Assembly (NCBI GenBank): GCA_030377895.1
Contig: JAUCGB010000010.1
Location: forward strand, 1 to 63,699
Source of the DNA: Anaerolineales bacterium HSG24
GTDB lineage: Bacteria; Chloroflexota; Anaerolineae; 4572-78; J111
DNA: 63,699 bases
Direction: 5' to 3'
Part shown: piece by piece, positions 49,030 through 56,860 of the stretch
Numbering within the stretch: position 1 is the first letter of the stretch
How the letters are laid out: each line of letters opens with the position of its first letter
The notes under the pieces: model-generated
Database searches by the model: none
Told to the model about the DNA's origin: nothing
What the model saw: the letters and a program-made list of their open reading frames with translations, nothing else
Position numbers and translations under genes: made by a program

Positions 49030-49447
49030 AGTAGTACTAGACACAGATATATTCTCAGAGGTATTAAAGGGGAAAAATCAGTCAGTGGTCAATCAGGCCA
49101 TCCGTTATCGAGCCAGTCACAATAAACTAACAATTTCTACTATCACAGTGATGGAGATTGTAAAAGGGTTTCATAAGGTTCAACGAGAGACCCAACTGCA
49201 ACGGTTTTTAGCTGGTTTGGCCCATGTCGAAGTGTTAACCGTAGACACTCATAGTGCCGAACTTGCGGGGCGTATCTATGCGGACCTAGAGCGAATAGGC
49301 CAACCAATTGGTCTAGCTGATGTGATGATTGCCGCCATTGCTATCCAACAAAACCTACCACTGGTGACTGGAAATACCCGCCATTACCAGCGAATACAAG
49401 CGATTAATGACAGTTTTCGGATAGATAATTGGCGTTTTGATCAGTGA
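49022..49447 (+). CDS. vapC: VapC-type PIN-domain ribonuclease toxin
   Basis: 141 residues. PIN acidic residues: Asp7/Asp9 in 'VLDTDIF', Glu near 43 in 'TVMEIVKG', Asp in 'GLADVMIAAIAI' near 98 and the late 'VTGNTRHYQRI' near 116. Cleaves RNA in a Mg-dependent way; family targets are usually tRNA or rRNA. Coupled to the antitoxin by an 8-base overlap. Confidence 0.93.
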   Translation: MLKVVLDTDIFSEVLKGKNQSVVNQAIRYRASHNKLTISTITVMEIVKGFHKVQRETQLQRFLAGLAHVEVLTVDTHSAELAGRIYADLERIGQPIGLADVMIAAIAIQQNLPLVTGNTRHYQRIQAINDSFRIDNWRFDQ

Positions 49448-49660
49448 TTCGCCCACCAGCTCTCCGCTGTGGAAACCAGCGAATAGCGAATAAGCGAAAC
49501 TGCGAATGATTAGTGGGCATGGTCGGCCATTCGCACATTTGCTCAATTCGCATATTCGCAATCCGCTAATTCTGGTAATTTTGTTCTCTTTTCATCAAAA
49601 AAACTCGCATACAAAAACCAGCCCGACACATTGTGTCGAGCTGGTTTTGTGTTTGGCAGT
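49448..49660. repeat. attcgc repeat and 'accagc...gctggt' hairpin
   Basis: 49448-49560 is built of 'gcgaat', 'attcgcac' units in inverted arrangement, as in the insertion at 958-1075. 49612-49648 is the hairpin 'aaaaaccagcc-gacaca/tgtgtcg-gctggtttt', which could terminate the vapC transcript. No gene in the gap to 49788. Confidence 0.65.
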
Positions 49661-49788
49661 TTCTAGCCGGTTATGGATTATTTGATTTATATACGGCTTT
49701 GCCGTATCATGTCGCTACAATGCAGGGAAAATTGCACGAGATACCATACCGAGTCACATCTTAAAGAAAATCGCCGAGGAGATAAAAC

Positions 49789-49995
49789 ATGGCTGATAGA
49801 GATATAGGATTGGAGATATTAGAAGGAATTCAAGAAATTAAAGCCTATAAATCTGGTAAGATTGATTTGAAAATACGTGAACTAAAAGACCCCTCTCCCC
49901 CTCAAGTCATTCGGCGACGTTTAGAACAGGATGGAGGAAAAGCCTCCAACCCTCAATCCTCAAAACCTTTATCCTATTTTTTAGGTGGTGAGTAA
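49789..49995 (+). pseudogene. HigA/XRE-type antitoxin remnant without its HTH
   Basis: 68 residues. 'RDIGLEILEGIQEIKAYKSGKI' and 'LKIRELKDPSPPQVIRRRLE' are the N-terminal segment that in HigA-like antitoxins precedes the helix-turn-helix. Here the frame runs into 'GGKASNPQSSKPLSY' and stops, with no HTH. The inserted 'ggaggaaaagcctcc' palindrome marks the break. A nearby toxin gene is not present; the following gene is unrelated. Confidence 0.65.
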
Positions 49996-49997
49996 CT

Positions 49998-50408
49998 ATG
50001 CCAATGTCAATAATGATAAATAACAAGACCATCCCTGAAAAGGGAAGCATAACCCTCAAGATTGACCGTACATTTGAGATTCGGGTAACGGCAAAGCAGG
50101 CTCAACGTACCGTGAACCATTGGGTTCAGCATGAAGTCAGTTATTTGATGCGAGCGCTTGCCCCAATATTGGTGGTGGACGAGAAACAGATTGTATGGCA
50201 GACACCAATCTCGTTTGGAGTGCCACATTTGGGCCAAGTTGGAACCATCGGTACAATTGAGGTAGATATTGTGACAGGTCAAATGACCAACTCAGGAGTC
50301 AATAAAGCAAAACTTATCAACCAAGCGGAACGTTTGGCAACCCAATTACCTCCCTATCAACCGCATCAAGAAATTTCGCCAGAATTTTTGGTTCATGAGA
50401 CGGTATAG
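49998..50408 (+). CDS. Conserved hypothetical protein
   Basis: 136 residues; starts 2 bases after the antitoxin remnant. Central 'WQTPISFGVPHLGQVGTIGT' and 'IEVDIVTGQMTNS' has the look of a conserved beta-rich protein of unknown role. No signal peptide. It may have been the partner gene of the truncated regulator upstream. Confidence 0.7.
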   Translation: MPMSIMINNKTIPEKGSITLKIDRTFEIRVTAKQAQRTVNHWVQHEVSYLMRALAPILVVDEKQIVWQTPISFGVPHLGQVGTIGTIEVDIVTGQMTNSGVNKAKLINQAERLATQLPPYQPHQEISPEFLVHETV

Positions 50409-50607
50409 TTCACTAGACTTGACAGATATAGGACAATTAAGAATTAAAAATTAAAAATTAGGAATTATCCCCCTACGGGAGGCTTCGCACAGAATGACAA
50501 ACGGGGTCACCTTCAAATCTGGAGGTGACCCCGTTTGCATGGTTGTCGAGCTGGTTTTGTGTTTGGGCTATCATAATTGTTTATGTTTTACAATTGGATT
50601 AGATAAA

Positions 50608-50635
50608 TTGAGTCCTATAAAAACTGTGGTATAAT
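50608..50635 (+). promoter_or_regulatory. Probable sucCD promoter
   Basis: TTGAGT, a 16-base spacer and TATAAT (50630-50635). The sucC start is 319 bases downstream; two nested elements (50673-50870) lie between, so they would be in the transcript leader. Confidence 0.6.
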
Positions 50636-50672
50636 AGGGCGGGATTTTTGTATATTAATTTAGTGGTGATAA

Positions 50673-50870
50673 GGAATGAGGGTAGTCCTGCATAGGTAGT
50701 GGTCAGCTACCCGCAAGTTTAGAACTTGCGGGTAGCTAACGAATCCGGATCACTACTTCTGCACCATTACCGGAATGAGTATTAATTAACTTGTGCATGT
50801 GGACATGTAGAGTTGAGGACTGGAAGCCTGCGTTCCTAGTCAAACGCGCAACTTATTTAATCCCGATTCC
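50673..50870. mobile_element. Element B (GGAATG...GATTCC, TSD TAA), interrupted by element H
   Basis: Ends 'ggaatgagtattaattaacttgtgca' and 'gcgcaacttatttaatcccgattcc' are ~25-bp imperfect terminal inverted repeats. TAA flanks both ends (50670-50672, 50871-50873). Element H lies inside the left end. A second B copy is at 58733-59015, also flanked by TAA. Confidence 0.85.
50681..50771. mobile_element. Element H (91 bp) with 8-bp target duplication GGAATGAG
   Basis: Ends GGTAGTCCTGCATAGGTAGTG and CACTACTTCTGCACCATTACC. GGAATGAG stands at 50673-50680 and 50772-50779. Removing H plus one copy rebuilds the intact start of element B. The centre carries the cccgcaagttt/aacttgcggg palindrome, so three layers are stacked. 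Confidence 0.9.
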
Positions 50871-50953
50871 TAAGGAGTGCCAGCAATGCGAGCTTTGCAC
50901 TCCATGTTTCTTCATCATTATATATATCTAAATAATTAAGAAGGAGACGACAT

Positions 50954-52090
50954 TTGAAATTACACGAGTATCAATCTAAACGTATTTTTGCTGATCATGG
51001 CGTTCCGATTCCCCAAGGCGATATCGCCACAACACCGGAACAAGCACGAATAATTGCCGAAAAGATAGGTGGCAAAGTCGTAGTTAAAAGCCAAGTTCTG
51101 GTCGGTGGACGTGGCAAAGCTGGAGGCATCAAACTGGCTAAAGATGCTGACGAAGCAGAAGAACTAGCTCGCCAGATTTTGGGCATGGATATTAAAGGTT
51201 TAACAGTAGAAACCGTTTTAATCGACCAGGCGGCAAATATTAAAAAGGAAATCTACTTGGGAGTAGTGATTGACCGTGCCTTACAAAAGCCGATTATCAT
51301 TGGCTCATCTGAGGGTGGTGTTGAAATTGAAGAAGTGGCTAAAACTAAGCCCGAGGCGATTATCCATTTGCCGATTGGGATTAGAACTGGATTGATGGAT
51401 TATCAAGCCCGTAATTTAGCTCATGATTTAGGGCTACGACGTACCCATATCACACAGTTTGTTGGTATTGTTGAGGGATTATACCGAGCCTTTATCAGCA
51501 CCGATGCGAGTTTGGCTGAAATTAACCCCCTAGTGGTTACAGGTGAGGGCAAGCTATTAGCGGTAGACGGCAAAATTGTCTTGGACGACAACGCCCTATT
51601 CCGCCATCCAAACTTGAACAAACTGCGGGATATTCAAGAAGAGACACCTTCAGAAAGAGAAGCACGCAAAATCGATATTAACTTCATCAAGCTAGATGGT
51701 GAAATCGGCTGTATGGTCAATGGCGCAGGGTTAGCTATGGCGACGATGGACATCACCAAACATTATGGTGGTGAACCAGCCAATTTCCTTGATATTGGTG
51801 GCGGGGCCAAGGCTGACAAAGTTACCGCCGCATTACGCATTATTTTGGATGATCCGAAGGTAAAAGCAGTCCTGTTTAATATTTTTGGCGGGATTACTCG
51901 TTGTGATGAGGTCGCGAAAGGTATTTTAGAGGCATTAGAACAAGTACAAACCAATGTGCCAATGGTGGCTCGTTTAGTTGGCACAAACGAAGAAGAAGGT
52001 CGTCGTATTTTAGCTGAAGCCAACATTCCGACAGCATCTAGCTTAGGCGAAGCGGCTGAAAAAGCGGTTGCATTGGCGAGGGGAGTGTAA
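50954..52090 (+). CDS. sucC: Succinyl-CoA ligase (ADP-forming), beta subunit
   Basis: 378 residues, TTG start after AAGGAG. ATP-grasp enzyme: '[19 protein letters not shown]', '[19 protein letters not shown]', '[11 protein letters not shown]', '[12 protein letters not shown]', '[11 protein letters not shown]' and '[17 protein letters not shown]' are all typical. It binds ATP and forms the CoA-ligase complex with SucD, giving substrate-level phosphorylation in the TCA cycle. sucD follows 5 bases downstream. Confidence 0.98.
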   Translation: MKLHEYQSKRIFADHGVPIPQGDIATTPEQARIIAEKIGGKVVVKSQVLVGGRGKAGGIKLAKDADEAEELARQILGMDIKGLTVETVLIDQAANIKKEIYLGVVIDRALQKPIIIGSSEGGVEIEEVAKTKPEAIIHLPIGIRTGLMDYQARNLAHDLGLRRTHITQFVGIVEGLYRAFISTDASLAEINPLVVTGEGKLLAVDGKIVLDDNALFRHPNLNKLRDIQEETPSEREARKIDINFIKLDGEIGCMVNGAGLAMATMDITKHYGGEPANFLDIGGGAKADKVTAALRIILDDPKVKAVLFNIFGGITRCDEVAKGILEALEQVQTNVPMVARLVGTNEEEGRRILAEANIPTASSLGEAAEKAVALARGV

Positions 52091-52095
52091 ATCAG

Positions 52096-52974
52096 ATGAG
52101 TATTTTAGTTAATAGCAACACTCGTTTAATTGTTCAAGGGATTACCGGACGCGAGGGGAGATTTCATACCCTACAAATGAAGGATTACGGCACTAACGTT
52201 GTTGGTGGCGTAACCCCCGGTAAAGGTGGCGACTGGGTTGAATCGGAAGGTGGTAACATTCCCGTATTTGACACGGTTAAAGAATCGATTGCGGCAACAG
52301 AGGCAAACACTAGCATTATCTACGTTCCGGCTCCGTATGCCGCTGATGCGATTATGGAGGCCGCTGATGCAGGGATTGAACTAATCGTCTGCATTACCGA
52401 AGGCGTGCCAGTGCTAGACATGGTGCGAGTACAGAGCGTCTTGCGTCAAACCAATGCCCGTCTAATTGGGCCGAACTGCCCCGGTTTAACTACCCCAGAT
52501 GAAGCTAAAGTAGGAATTATGCCGGCTCATATCCACCAAAAAGGGAGTGTGGGACTGGTCTCCCGTAGTGGAACGCTGACATACGAAGTGGTTCAAGCCT
52601 TAACTGATAAAGGAATCGGGCAAAGTACCGCCGTCGGTATTGGGGGCGACCCGATTATCGGTACGAAGTTTATTGATGTCCTAGAACTGTTTGAGAATGA
52701 CCCTGAAACAGAGCAAGTAGCTCTAATTGGTGAAATCGGTGGTACAGACGAACAAAAAGCGGCTGAATTTATCGCCAAACACATGACCAAACCAGTTACA
52801 GCCTTTATCGCCGGACGAACAGCCCCACCGGGTAAACGAATGGGCCATGCCGGAGCAATTATCGAAGGAGGCGAAGGAACCGCTACCGAAAAAATTGCCG
52901 CATTTGAGGCAATTGGGGTTAAAGTAGCCACTCTGCCAGAAGAAGTGGCTACTTTAATTGCAGAACGGATGTAA
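52096..52974 (+). CDS. sucD: Succinyl-CoA ligase (ADP-forming), alpha subunit
   Basis: 292 residues. CoA-binding Rossmann start '[18 protein letters not shown]', 'GVTPGKGG', '[10 protein letters not shown]', '[14 protein letters not shown]' and the phosphohistidine site '[13 protein letters not shown]' near residue 253. Forms a heterotetramer with SucC. Same transcript as sucC. Confidence 0.98.
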   Translation: MSILVNSNTRLIVQGITGREGRFHTLQMKDYGTNVVGGVTPGKGGDWVESEGGNIPVFDTVKESIAATEANTSIIYVPAPYAADAIMEAADAGIELIVCITEGVPVLDMVRVQSVLRQTNARLIGPNCPGLTTPDEAKVGIMPAHIHQKGSVGLVSRSGTLTYEVVQALTDKGIGQSTAVGIGGDPIIGTKFIDVLELFENDPETEQVALIGEIGGTDEQKAAEFIAKHMTKPVTAFIAGRTAPPGKRMGHAGAIIEGGEGTATEKIAAFEAIGVKVATLPEEVATLIAERM

Positions 52975-53067
52975 GACAACTATAAATGTTAAGTTGATAC
53001 TTATGGTTACGTATGAACTGTAATAGGGGCGTTTACTAAAATGCCCCTATTGTGTTATAATCAGGCC

Positions 53068-54741
53068 ATGAGTGAAGTTCAAGCGTACTTGGCTATCGAT
53101 ATTAGCGCCTATCATAACCGCTGGATTGCGGTGGTGTATGGTCAGGTCGCGGGGGTGGGCCTAACTGCCGAGCAGGCTTATCGAGCCGCTAAACGTATCC
53201 GCCCCAAACGAAAACCACACCTCATGTTTATCAATAATCAAGGAAAACGCGTGCTTGGCAAAGAATGGTTGACTCAACAGCCCCTTTTAAAACAGGTGGT
53301 TGATATATTACAAGATAGGCAAATTGAGAGTTATTTGGTCGGAGGGGCGGTGCGGGACATGCTGTTAGGGCGAACCGTTGTGCCTGACCTTGATTTTGTC
53401 GTACCAAAAAATGGCTTAAAAACGGCTCGATTCGTAGCCGACACCTTAGGTGGTGCGTTTTACGCGCTTGATGAGAGTCGCGATACCGGACGAGTAATAT
53501 GTAACGATGCTCACAAAAGTCATCTCGATTTTTCGAGCTATCGTGGCCCTGACCTCTTGACCGATTTAGCCGTGCGTGACTTTACGATTAATGCGATAGC
53601 CCTGAAGCTAGATCATACCTTTGAGCTGATTGACCCGTTTCAAGGACAAGTTGATATCGAATTGAAACGGATTCAACTTGTTTCGGATGAGGCCCTGCAA
53701 AACGACCCAATCCGAGTTTTGCGAGCGGTGCGACAGTCGATACAGCTAAATTTTACGATTGAGCCAAAAGCAAGACGGCAAATTAAAGTAGTATCGCCAT
53801 TAATCATGGAAACCGTGTCACCAGAGCGACAACGGGATGAGTTGGTAAAGTTGTTTAATACACCTACCCCCGGCCAAGCCTTAAAGCGTCTACACGAGTT
53901 AGCCGTCTTGTCTCATATCATGCCTGAGGTTAGCGATATGGTGGGGGTTGCTCAATCTGCCCCCCATTATTTGGATGTGTTCGACCATACCGTTGCCACT
54001 TTGGATGTTTGGGAAGCTAATCTATTACCATCCATCGACTTTGACGCTCATCCACTCTCTGAGCTTGCCCCTTGGCGAGCCGAGCTAGAGACGTATCTTA
54101 ACCAGCAACTTGCCGGAAACATCAGCTATAAAGCATTAGTTCCCTTTGCCATCCTATTACATGATACAGGTAAGCCGATGACGCAAAGCCATGACGATGG
54201 CAAAATCAGATTTTTGGGACATGAGCAAGAAAGTGTTAAAATTGCTCGTCAGATCATGACGAACCTGCGGTTTAGCGGAGAAGCGATTGCGTTTGTGACG
54301 ATGATTGTAAAAAACCACATGCGACCATTAACCTTATCCCAACAGGATAAGGTTAGCCGTCGGGCTATCTATCGTCTGTTTCGAGCTAATCGTTATAAAT
54401 CGGTTCAATCTGGTATCGCCCTAGCCTTGCACGCCTTAGCCGACCATTATGGAACCTATCCTGCCGGAAAGGGGCAAGGGAATGAAAAAAAGTTGTTGGC
54501 GATTGTGCTCGATCTGTTCAAAGCCTATTTTGAACAGAATGACAAACTGGTTAACCCGTCTCCAATTCTAACTGGACGGGATATCATCGACAGATTTAAT
54601 ATTGAACAAGGACGGCTAATTGGCAGGTTGATTCGTGAGTTGAGGGAAGCCCAAGCGATTGGCACTGTCACGGATGAAACCTCTGCGATTGAGTTTATAA
54701 CATCCGCCCTTGAACACATACGATCTGGAGATGGGAATTAG
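53068..54741 (+). CDS. CCA-adding enzyme/poly(A) polymerase family protein with N-terminal DUF5678-like domain and HD domain
   Basis: 557 residues from ATG 53068 (a longer frame starts at 53041). Residues about 5-55 ('YHNRWIAVVYGQVAGVG', then 'KPHLMFI') resemble DUF5678, an add-on rare in tRNA nucleotidyltransferases. The polymerase head has 'YLVGGAVRDMLLGR' (about 100) and the metal Asp pair in 'PDLDFVV', then 'AVRDFTINAIAL' and 'DPIRVLRAVRQS'. The HD domain shows 'FAILLHDTGKP' near 375 and 'FLGHEQES'. It adds CCA or A tails to RNA; the HD part may have phosphatase or 2',3'-cyclic activity. Alternative: poly(A) polymerase proper. Confidence 0.92.
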   Translation: MSEVQAYLAIDISAYHNRWIAVVYGQVAGVGLTAEQAYRAAKRIRPKRKPHLMFINNQGKRVLGKEWLTQQPLLKQVVDILQDRQIESYLVGGAVRDMLLGRTVVPDLDFVVPKNGLKTARFVADTLGGAFYALDESRDTGRVICNDAHKSHLDFSSYRGPDLLTDLAVRDFTINAIALKLDHTFELIDPFQGQVDIELKRIQLVSDEALQNDPIRVLRAVRQSIQLNFTIEPKARRQIKVVSPLIMETVSPERQRDELVKLFNTPTPGQALKRLHELAVLSHIMPEVSDMVGVAQSAPHYLDVFDHTVATLDVWEANLLPSIDFDAHPLSELAPWRAELETYLNQQLAGNISYKALVPFAILLHDTGKPMTQSHDDGKIRFLGHEQESVKIARQIMTNLRFSGEAIAFVTMIVKNHMRPLTLSQQDKVSRRAIYRLFRANRYKSVQSGIALALHALADHYGTYPAGKGQGNEKKLLAIVLDLFKAYFEQNDKLVNPSPILTGRDIIDRFNIEQGRLIGRLIRELREAQAIGTVTDETSAIEFITSALEHIRSGDGN

Positions 54742-54778
54742 GAATGAACTCATACCTCAATATCATTAATTAGAGATT

Positions 54779-54818
54779 CTACCCCGAATTGCTCGGAAAT
54801 TTGTGCGATTCGGGGTAG
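54779..54818 (+). terminator. Terminator-like hairpin after the CCA/polymerase gene
   Basis: Stem 'ctaccccgaat' / 'attcggggtag' around an 18-base loop, about 40 bases after the stop codon. Confidence 0.5.
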
Positions 54819-54917
54819 AATCCTGCACATGTAGTGATGGGGAAATCCGGCATGCAAGGCTTGCCTGATATGCAAAGCCAGCTTTGCACTCCGTGTCACT
54901 ACATCTGCACCACTACC
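54814..54917. mobile_element. Element H copy 3
   Basis: Ends GGTAGAATCCTGCACATGTAGTG and CACTACATCTGCACCACTACC; the centre again pairs 'gcaagg/ccttgc'- and 'gcaaagc/gctttgc'-type units. No clear target duplication; the left end overlaps the hairpin at 54779-54818. Confidence 0.8.
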
Positions 54918-54967
54918 ATTGATTCATACCTGATTCTACATGCTCCATTTATTAGGAAACATATATC

Positions 54968-55438
54968 TTGGCTCAACTAGTGATTTATGAGGTGGAGGGA
55001 ACCCCTTACATATTTGAGTTACTTACGAATAGAGTTTTAATTGGCTCTAGTCCCGATAATCAACTTATTTTGGAAGATTCCCAAGTAGCTTCGGCTCATA
55101 TCAGTTTGGAATTTCGCCAAAGCTACTGGGTTCTGCAAGATTTGGGGAGCGAAATCGGAACGACCATTAATAATGAAATCGTCAACGAACCACACCCTTT
55201 AGATCATGACGATTTGATTCAAATTTCCAATGTAAAGATACAGTTTCAAGACGATGTTTTTGAAAACGAGCCTGAAAAGACAGAAACAGAGGTTTATACG
55301 ACGGATACAGATACAGATATAAAAGGGCGTATTTGGTTGGCGAAAGTTGGGATGGTAACGTTAGGGGTTATCGTTATTATTTTTATGGGCTTATTAGCCA
55401 GTGGGGTGAATATTGGGGAGTTATTTGGTCTGTTTTAA
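54968..55438 (+). CDS. FHA-domain protein with C-terminal membrane helix
   Basis: 156 residues, TTG start. The FHA domain (about 1-100) contains 'RVLIGSSPDNQLILEDSQVASAHISLEFR', with the Gly-Ser, Ser and His motif residues expected (the phosphothreonine-binding Arg of the 'GR' motif is replaced: 'IGSSP'), and 'DLGSEIGTTINNEIV'. A tail with repeated Asp/Thr precedes one helix (about 121-143). It would bind phosphothreonine partners at the membrane; loss of the GR Arg could reduce binding. No kinase gene nearby. Confidence 0.87.
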   Translation: MAQLVIYEVEGTPYIFELLTNRVLIGSSPDNQLILEDSQVASAHISLEFRQSYWVLQDLGSEIGTTINNEIVNEPHPLDHDDLIQISNVKIQFQDDVFENEPEKTETEVYTTDTDTDIKGRIWLAKVGMVTLGVIVIIFMGLLASGVNIGELFGLF

Positions 55439-55483
55439 TGATGAATCCAAGAATTTATCGACTCATTGAACTACAGAATTTTC

Positions 55484-55616
55484 GGACAGGACAAAAAAAG
55501 ATTGAACTTGTTACAGAAGAAAAAAGGGACACGGATTAACACGGATACACACAGATAAGCCTAAAAAATCCGTGTTTATCCGCGTTTATCCGTGTCCTAA
55601 CTGTTTTGTCCGGTAC
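55484..55616. mobile_element. Element G copy 3
   Basis: Almost base-for-base the same as 39404-39536 over the central 120 bases. The left end lacks 'gtac'; the right ends 'tccggtac'. The near identity of two copies 16 kb apart suggests recent spread. Confidence 0.85.
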
Positions 55617-55746
55617 TTAGGACATGGATAAACGATAAACTTCTGATGGCTCATAACTTTTGCTTGCAAACAATAGAAACGGGTGGTAGAATTTAGAAAA
55701 AATAGCCTGCCACTCTAGCCAATATTAAATTTTAAGGTGAACTATC

Positions 55747-55875
55747 ATGGGTGTTTCTCGGTCACAACTTTTAGTATTATCAATTTTAATATTTTTCGCG
55801 GTTGTTATTCTTGGCTTCTTGTGCATGATTGCTGTTCCGTCACCAACCACACAAGCACCGGCCTTTGTGTTTTAG
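55747..55875 (+). CDS. 42-residue single-pass membrane protein with an element at its stop codon
   Basis: Start ATG after AGGTGA. 'MGVSRSQLLVLSILIFFAVV' then 'ILGFLCMIAVPSP' makes one helix, followed by a short outside tail ending 'APAFVF'. It is too small to have been called by length-filtered ORF finding. The codon pattern is regular and the RBS good, but no family is known. An element is inserted directly after its stop codon with an 8-base target duplication that includes the stop. Confidence 0.6.
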   Translation: MGVSRSQLLVLSILIFFAVVILGFLCMIAVPSPTTQAPAFVF

Positions 55876-55980
55876 GGCTATCAACGTAAGCCGAGACATG
55901 TAGCACATGCTTCAGCCTGTGCCGTACACAGTCTAAAGACTGTGCTACGATATTATTTGTCGCACGTTAAGTTGATAGCC
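55876..55980. mobile_element. Element F (105 bp) with 8-bp target duplication TGTTTTAG
   Basis: Ends GGCTATCAAC and GTTGATAGCC are perfect 10-bp terminal inverted repeats, extending imperfectly to about 23. TGTTTTAG stands at 55868-55875 and 55981-55988. The centre has 'gtagcaca...tgtgctac' hairpins and 'agtctaaagact'. It sits directly behind a stop codon (TAG 55873-55875). Confidence 0.9.
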
Positions 55981-56217
55981 TGTTTTAGGAATGAGTATTC
56001 AAAAGTTTGGGAAGGAGATTCCTTCGCTACACCTCGGAATGACATGACTACCATTACGGGGCGTAACTTCGCACGCAATGCGGAGTTCTAACTACCATAG
56101 AATTTCCCCCCAACGGCTCTATGCCCTTTTGACGCTCCAGCGAAATCAACGATGTACAGACCATCGTTATCAATTTGGCGCGTTCTAAATTTATTCGGTA
56201 TTTCTTCGGTATTTTTT

Positions 56218-56763
56218 ATGAAAAGACGACCCTCTATTAACCTTATTGGTCTATTTCTGACCTCCATTTTTTTGACCTTGCTAGTATTAAGCAACCAAGT
56301 GACTGCTGAAACATTGTTGTTTCAGTCCCCTATTCCAGAAGAAGAACAACCAGCTGAGGCCGTTCCTCCGGCTGAAGAGCCTACAGAAGATAATCCCGTA
56401 ATTGAAGAACCTACTCCCACGGATATCATTGAGCAACCGATAGAGGTTGCCCCAATCGAAGAACCTGCTCTACTGGAAGAACCTGCCCTACTGGAAGAAC
56501 CCGATCCCGCGACCTTGCCCGAACTGATTGTCCCGACTGTTCCGCCGCGCGATGAGCCAGTTGAGGAGGAGAACAGTCAAAATTGGATATTCGACCGAGC
56601 CGAATTTGTCGATACCATCATTGTTTTTGCCTCATGGTTTTGGCTATGTTGTGGCATTGGAATCTTCTTATTGGTTCCCCTGTTGCTCCTCGTTCTTCAG
56701 ATTCGAGGTGGTAGTAAACTTCGTCGAGCCAAGAAAAAAAGGAGTAAGGGAGTAAGGGAATAG
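56218..56763 (+). CDS. Secreted/anchored Pro-Glu-rich protein with C-terminal TM
   Basis: 181 residues from ATG 56218 (longer frame from 56152). Signal peptide about 1-31, then about 90 residues of Glu, Pro and Ala with 'EPALLEEPALLEEP' duplication, then one helix (about 133-157) and a basic tail. The layout (signal, low-complexity stalk, TM, Arg/Lys stop) fits a type I membrane stalk. The last residues come from 'agtaaggga' repeats. Followed by the GT39-like gene on the same strand. Confidence 0.75.
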   Translation: MKRRPSINLIGLFLTSIFLTLLVLSNQVTAETLLFQSPIPEEEQPAEAVPPAEEPTEDNPVIEEPTPTDIIEQPIEVAPIEEPALLEEPALLEEPDPATLPELIVPTVPPRDEPVEEENSQNWIFDRAEFVDTIIVFASWFWLCCGIGIFLLVPLLLLVLQIRGGSKLRRAKKKRSKGVRE

Positions 56764-56850
56764 GAAGTAAAGGGATTACATTCCTTACTCCCCTACTCCC
56801 CACTTCCCTACTCCCTACTTCCCTACTCCCTACTCCCTACTCCCCTGCTC
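56764..56850. repeat. Polypyrimidine 'actccctactccc' tandem repeats
   Basis: About nine imperfect 'cttccctactcccta'-type units. Similar 'tactccct' units are near 59990-60030. Low complexity; no gene. Confidence 0.7.
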
Positions 56851-56860
56851 CCCATTAATT

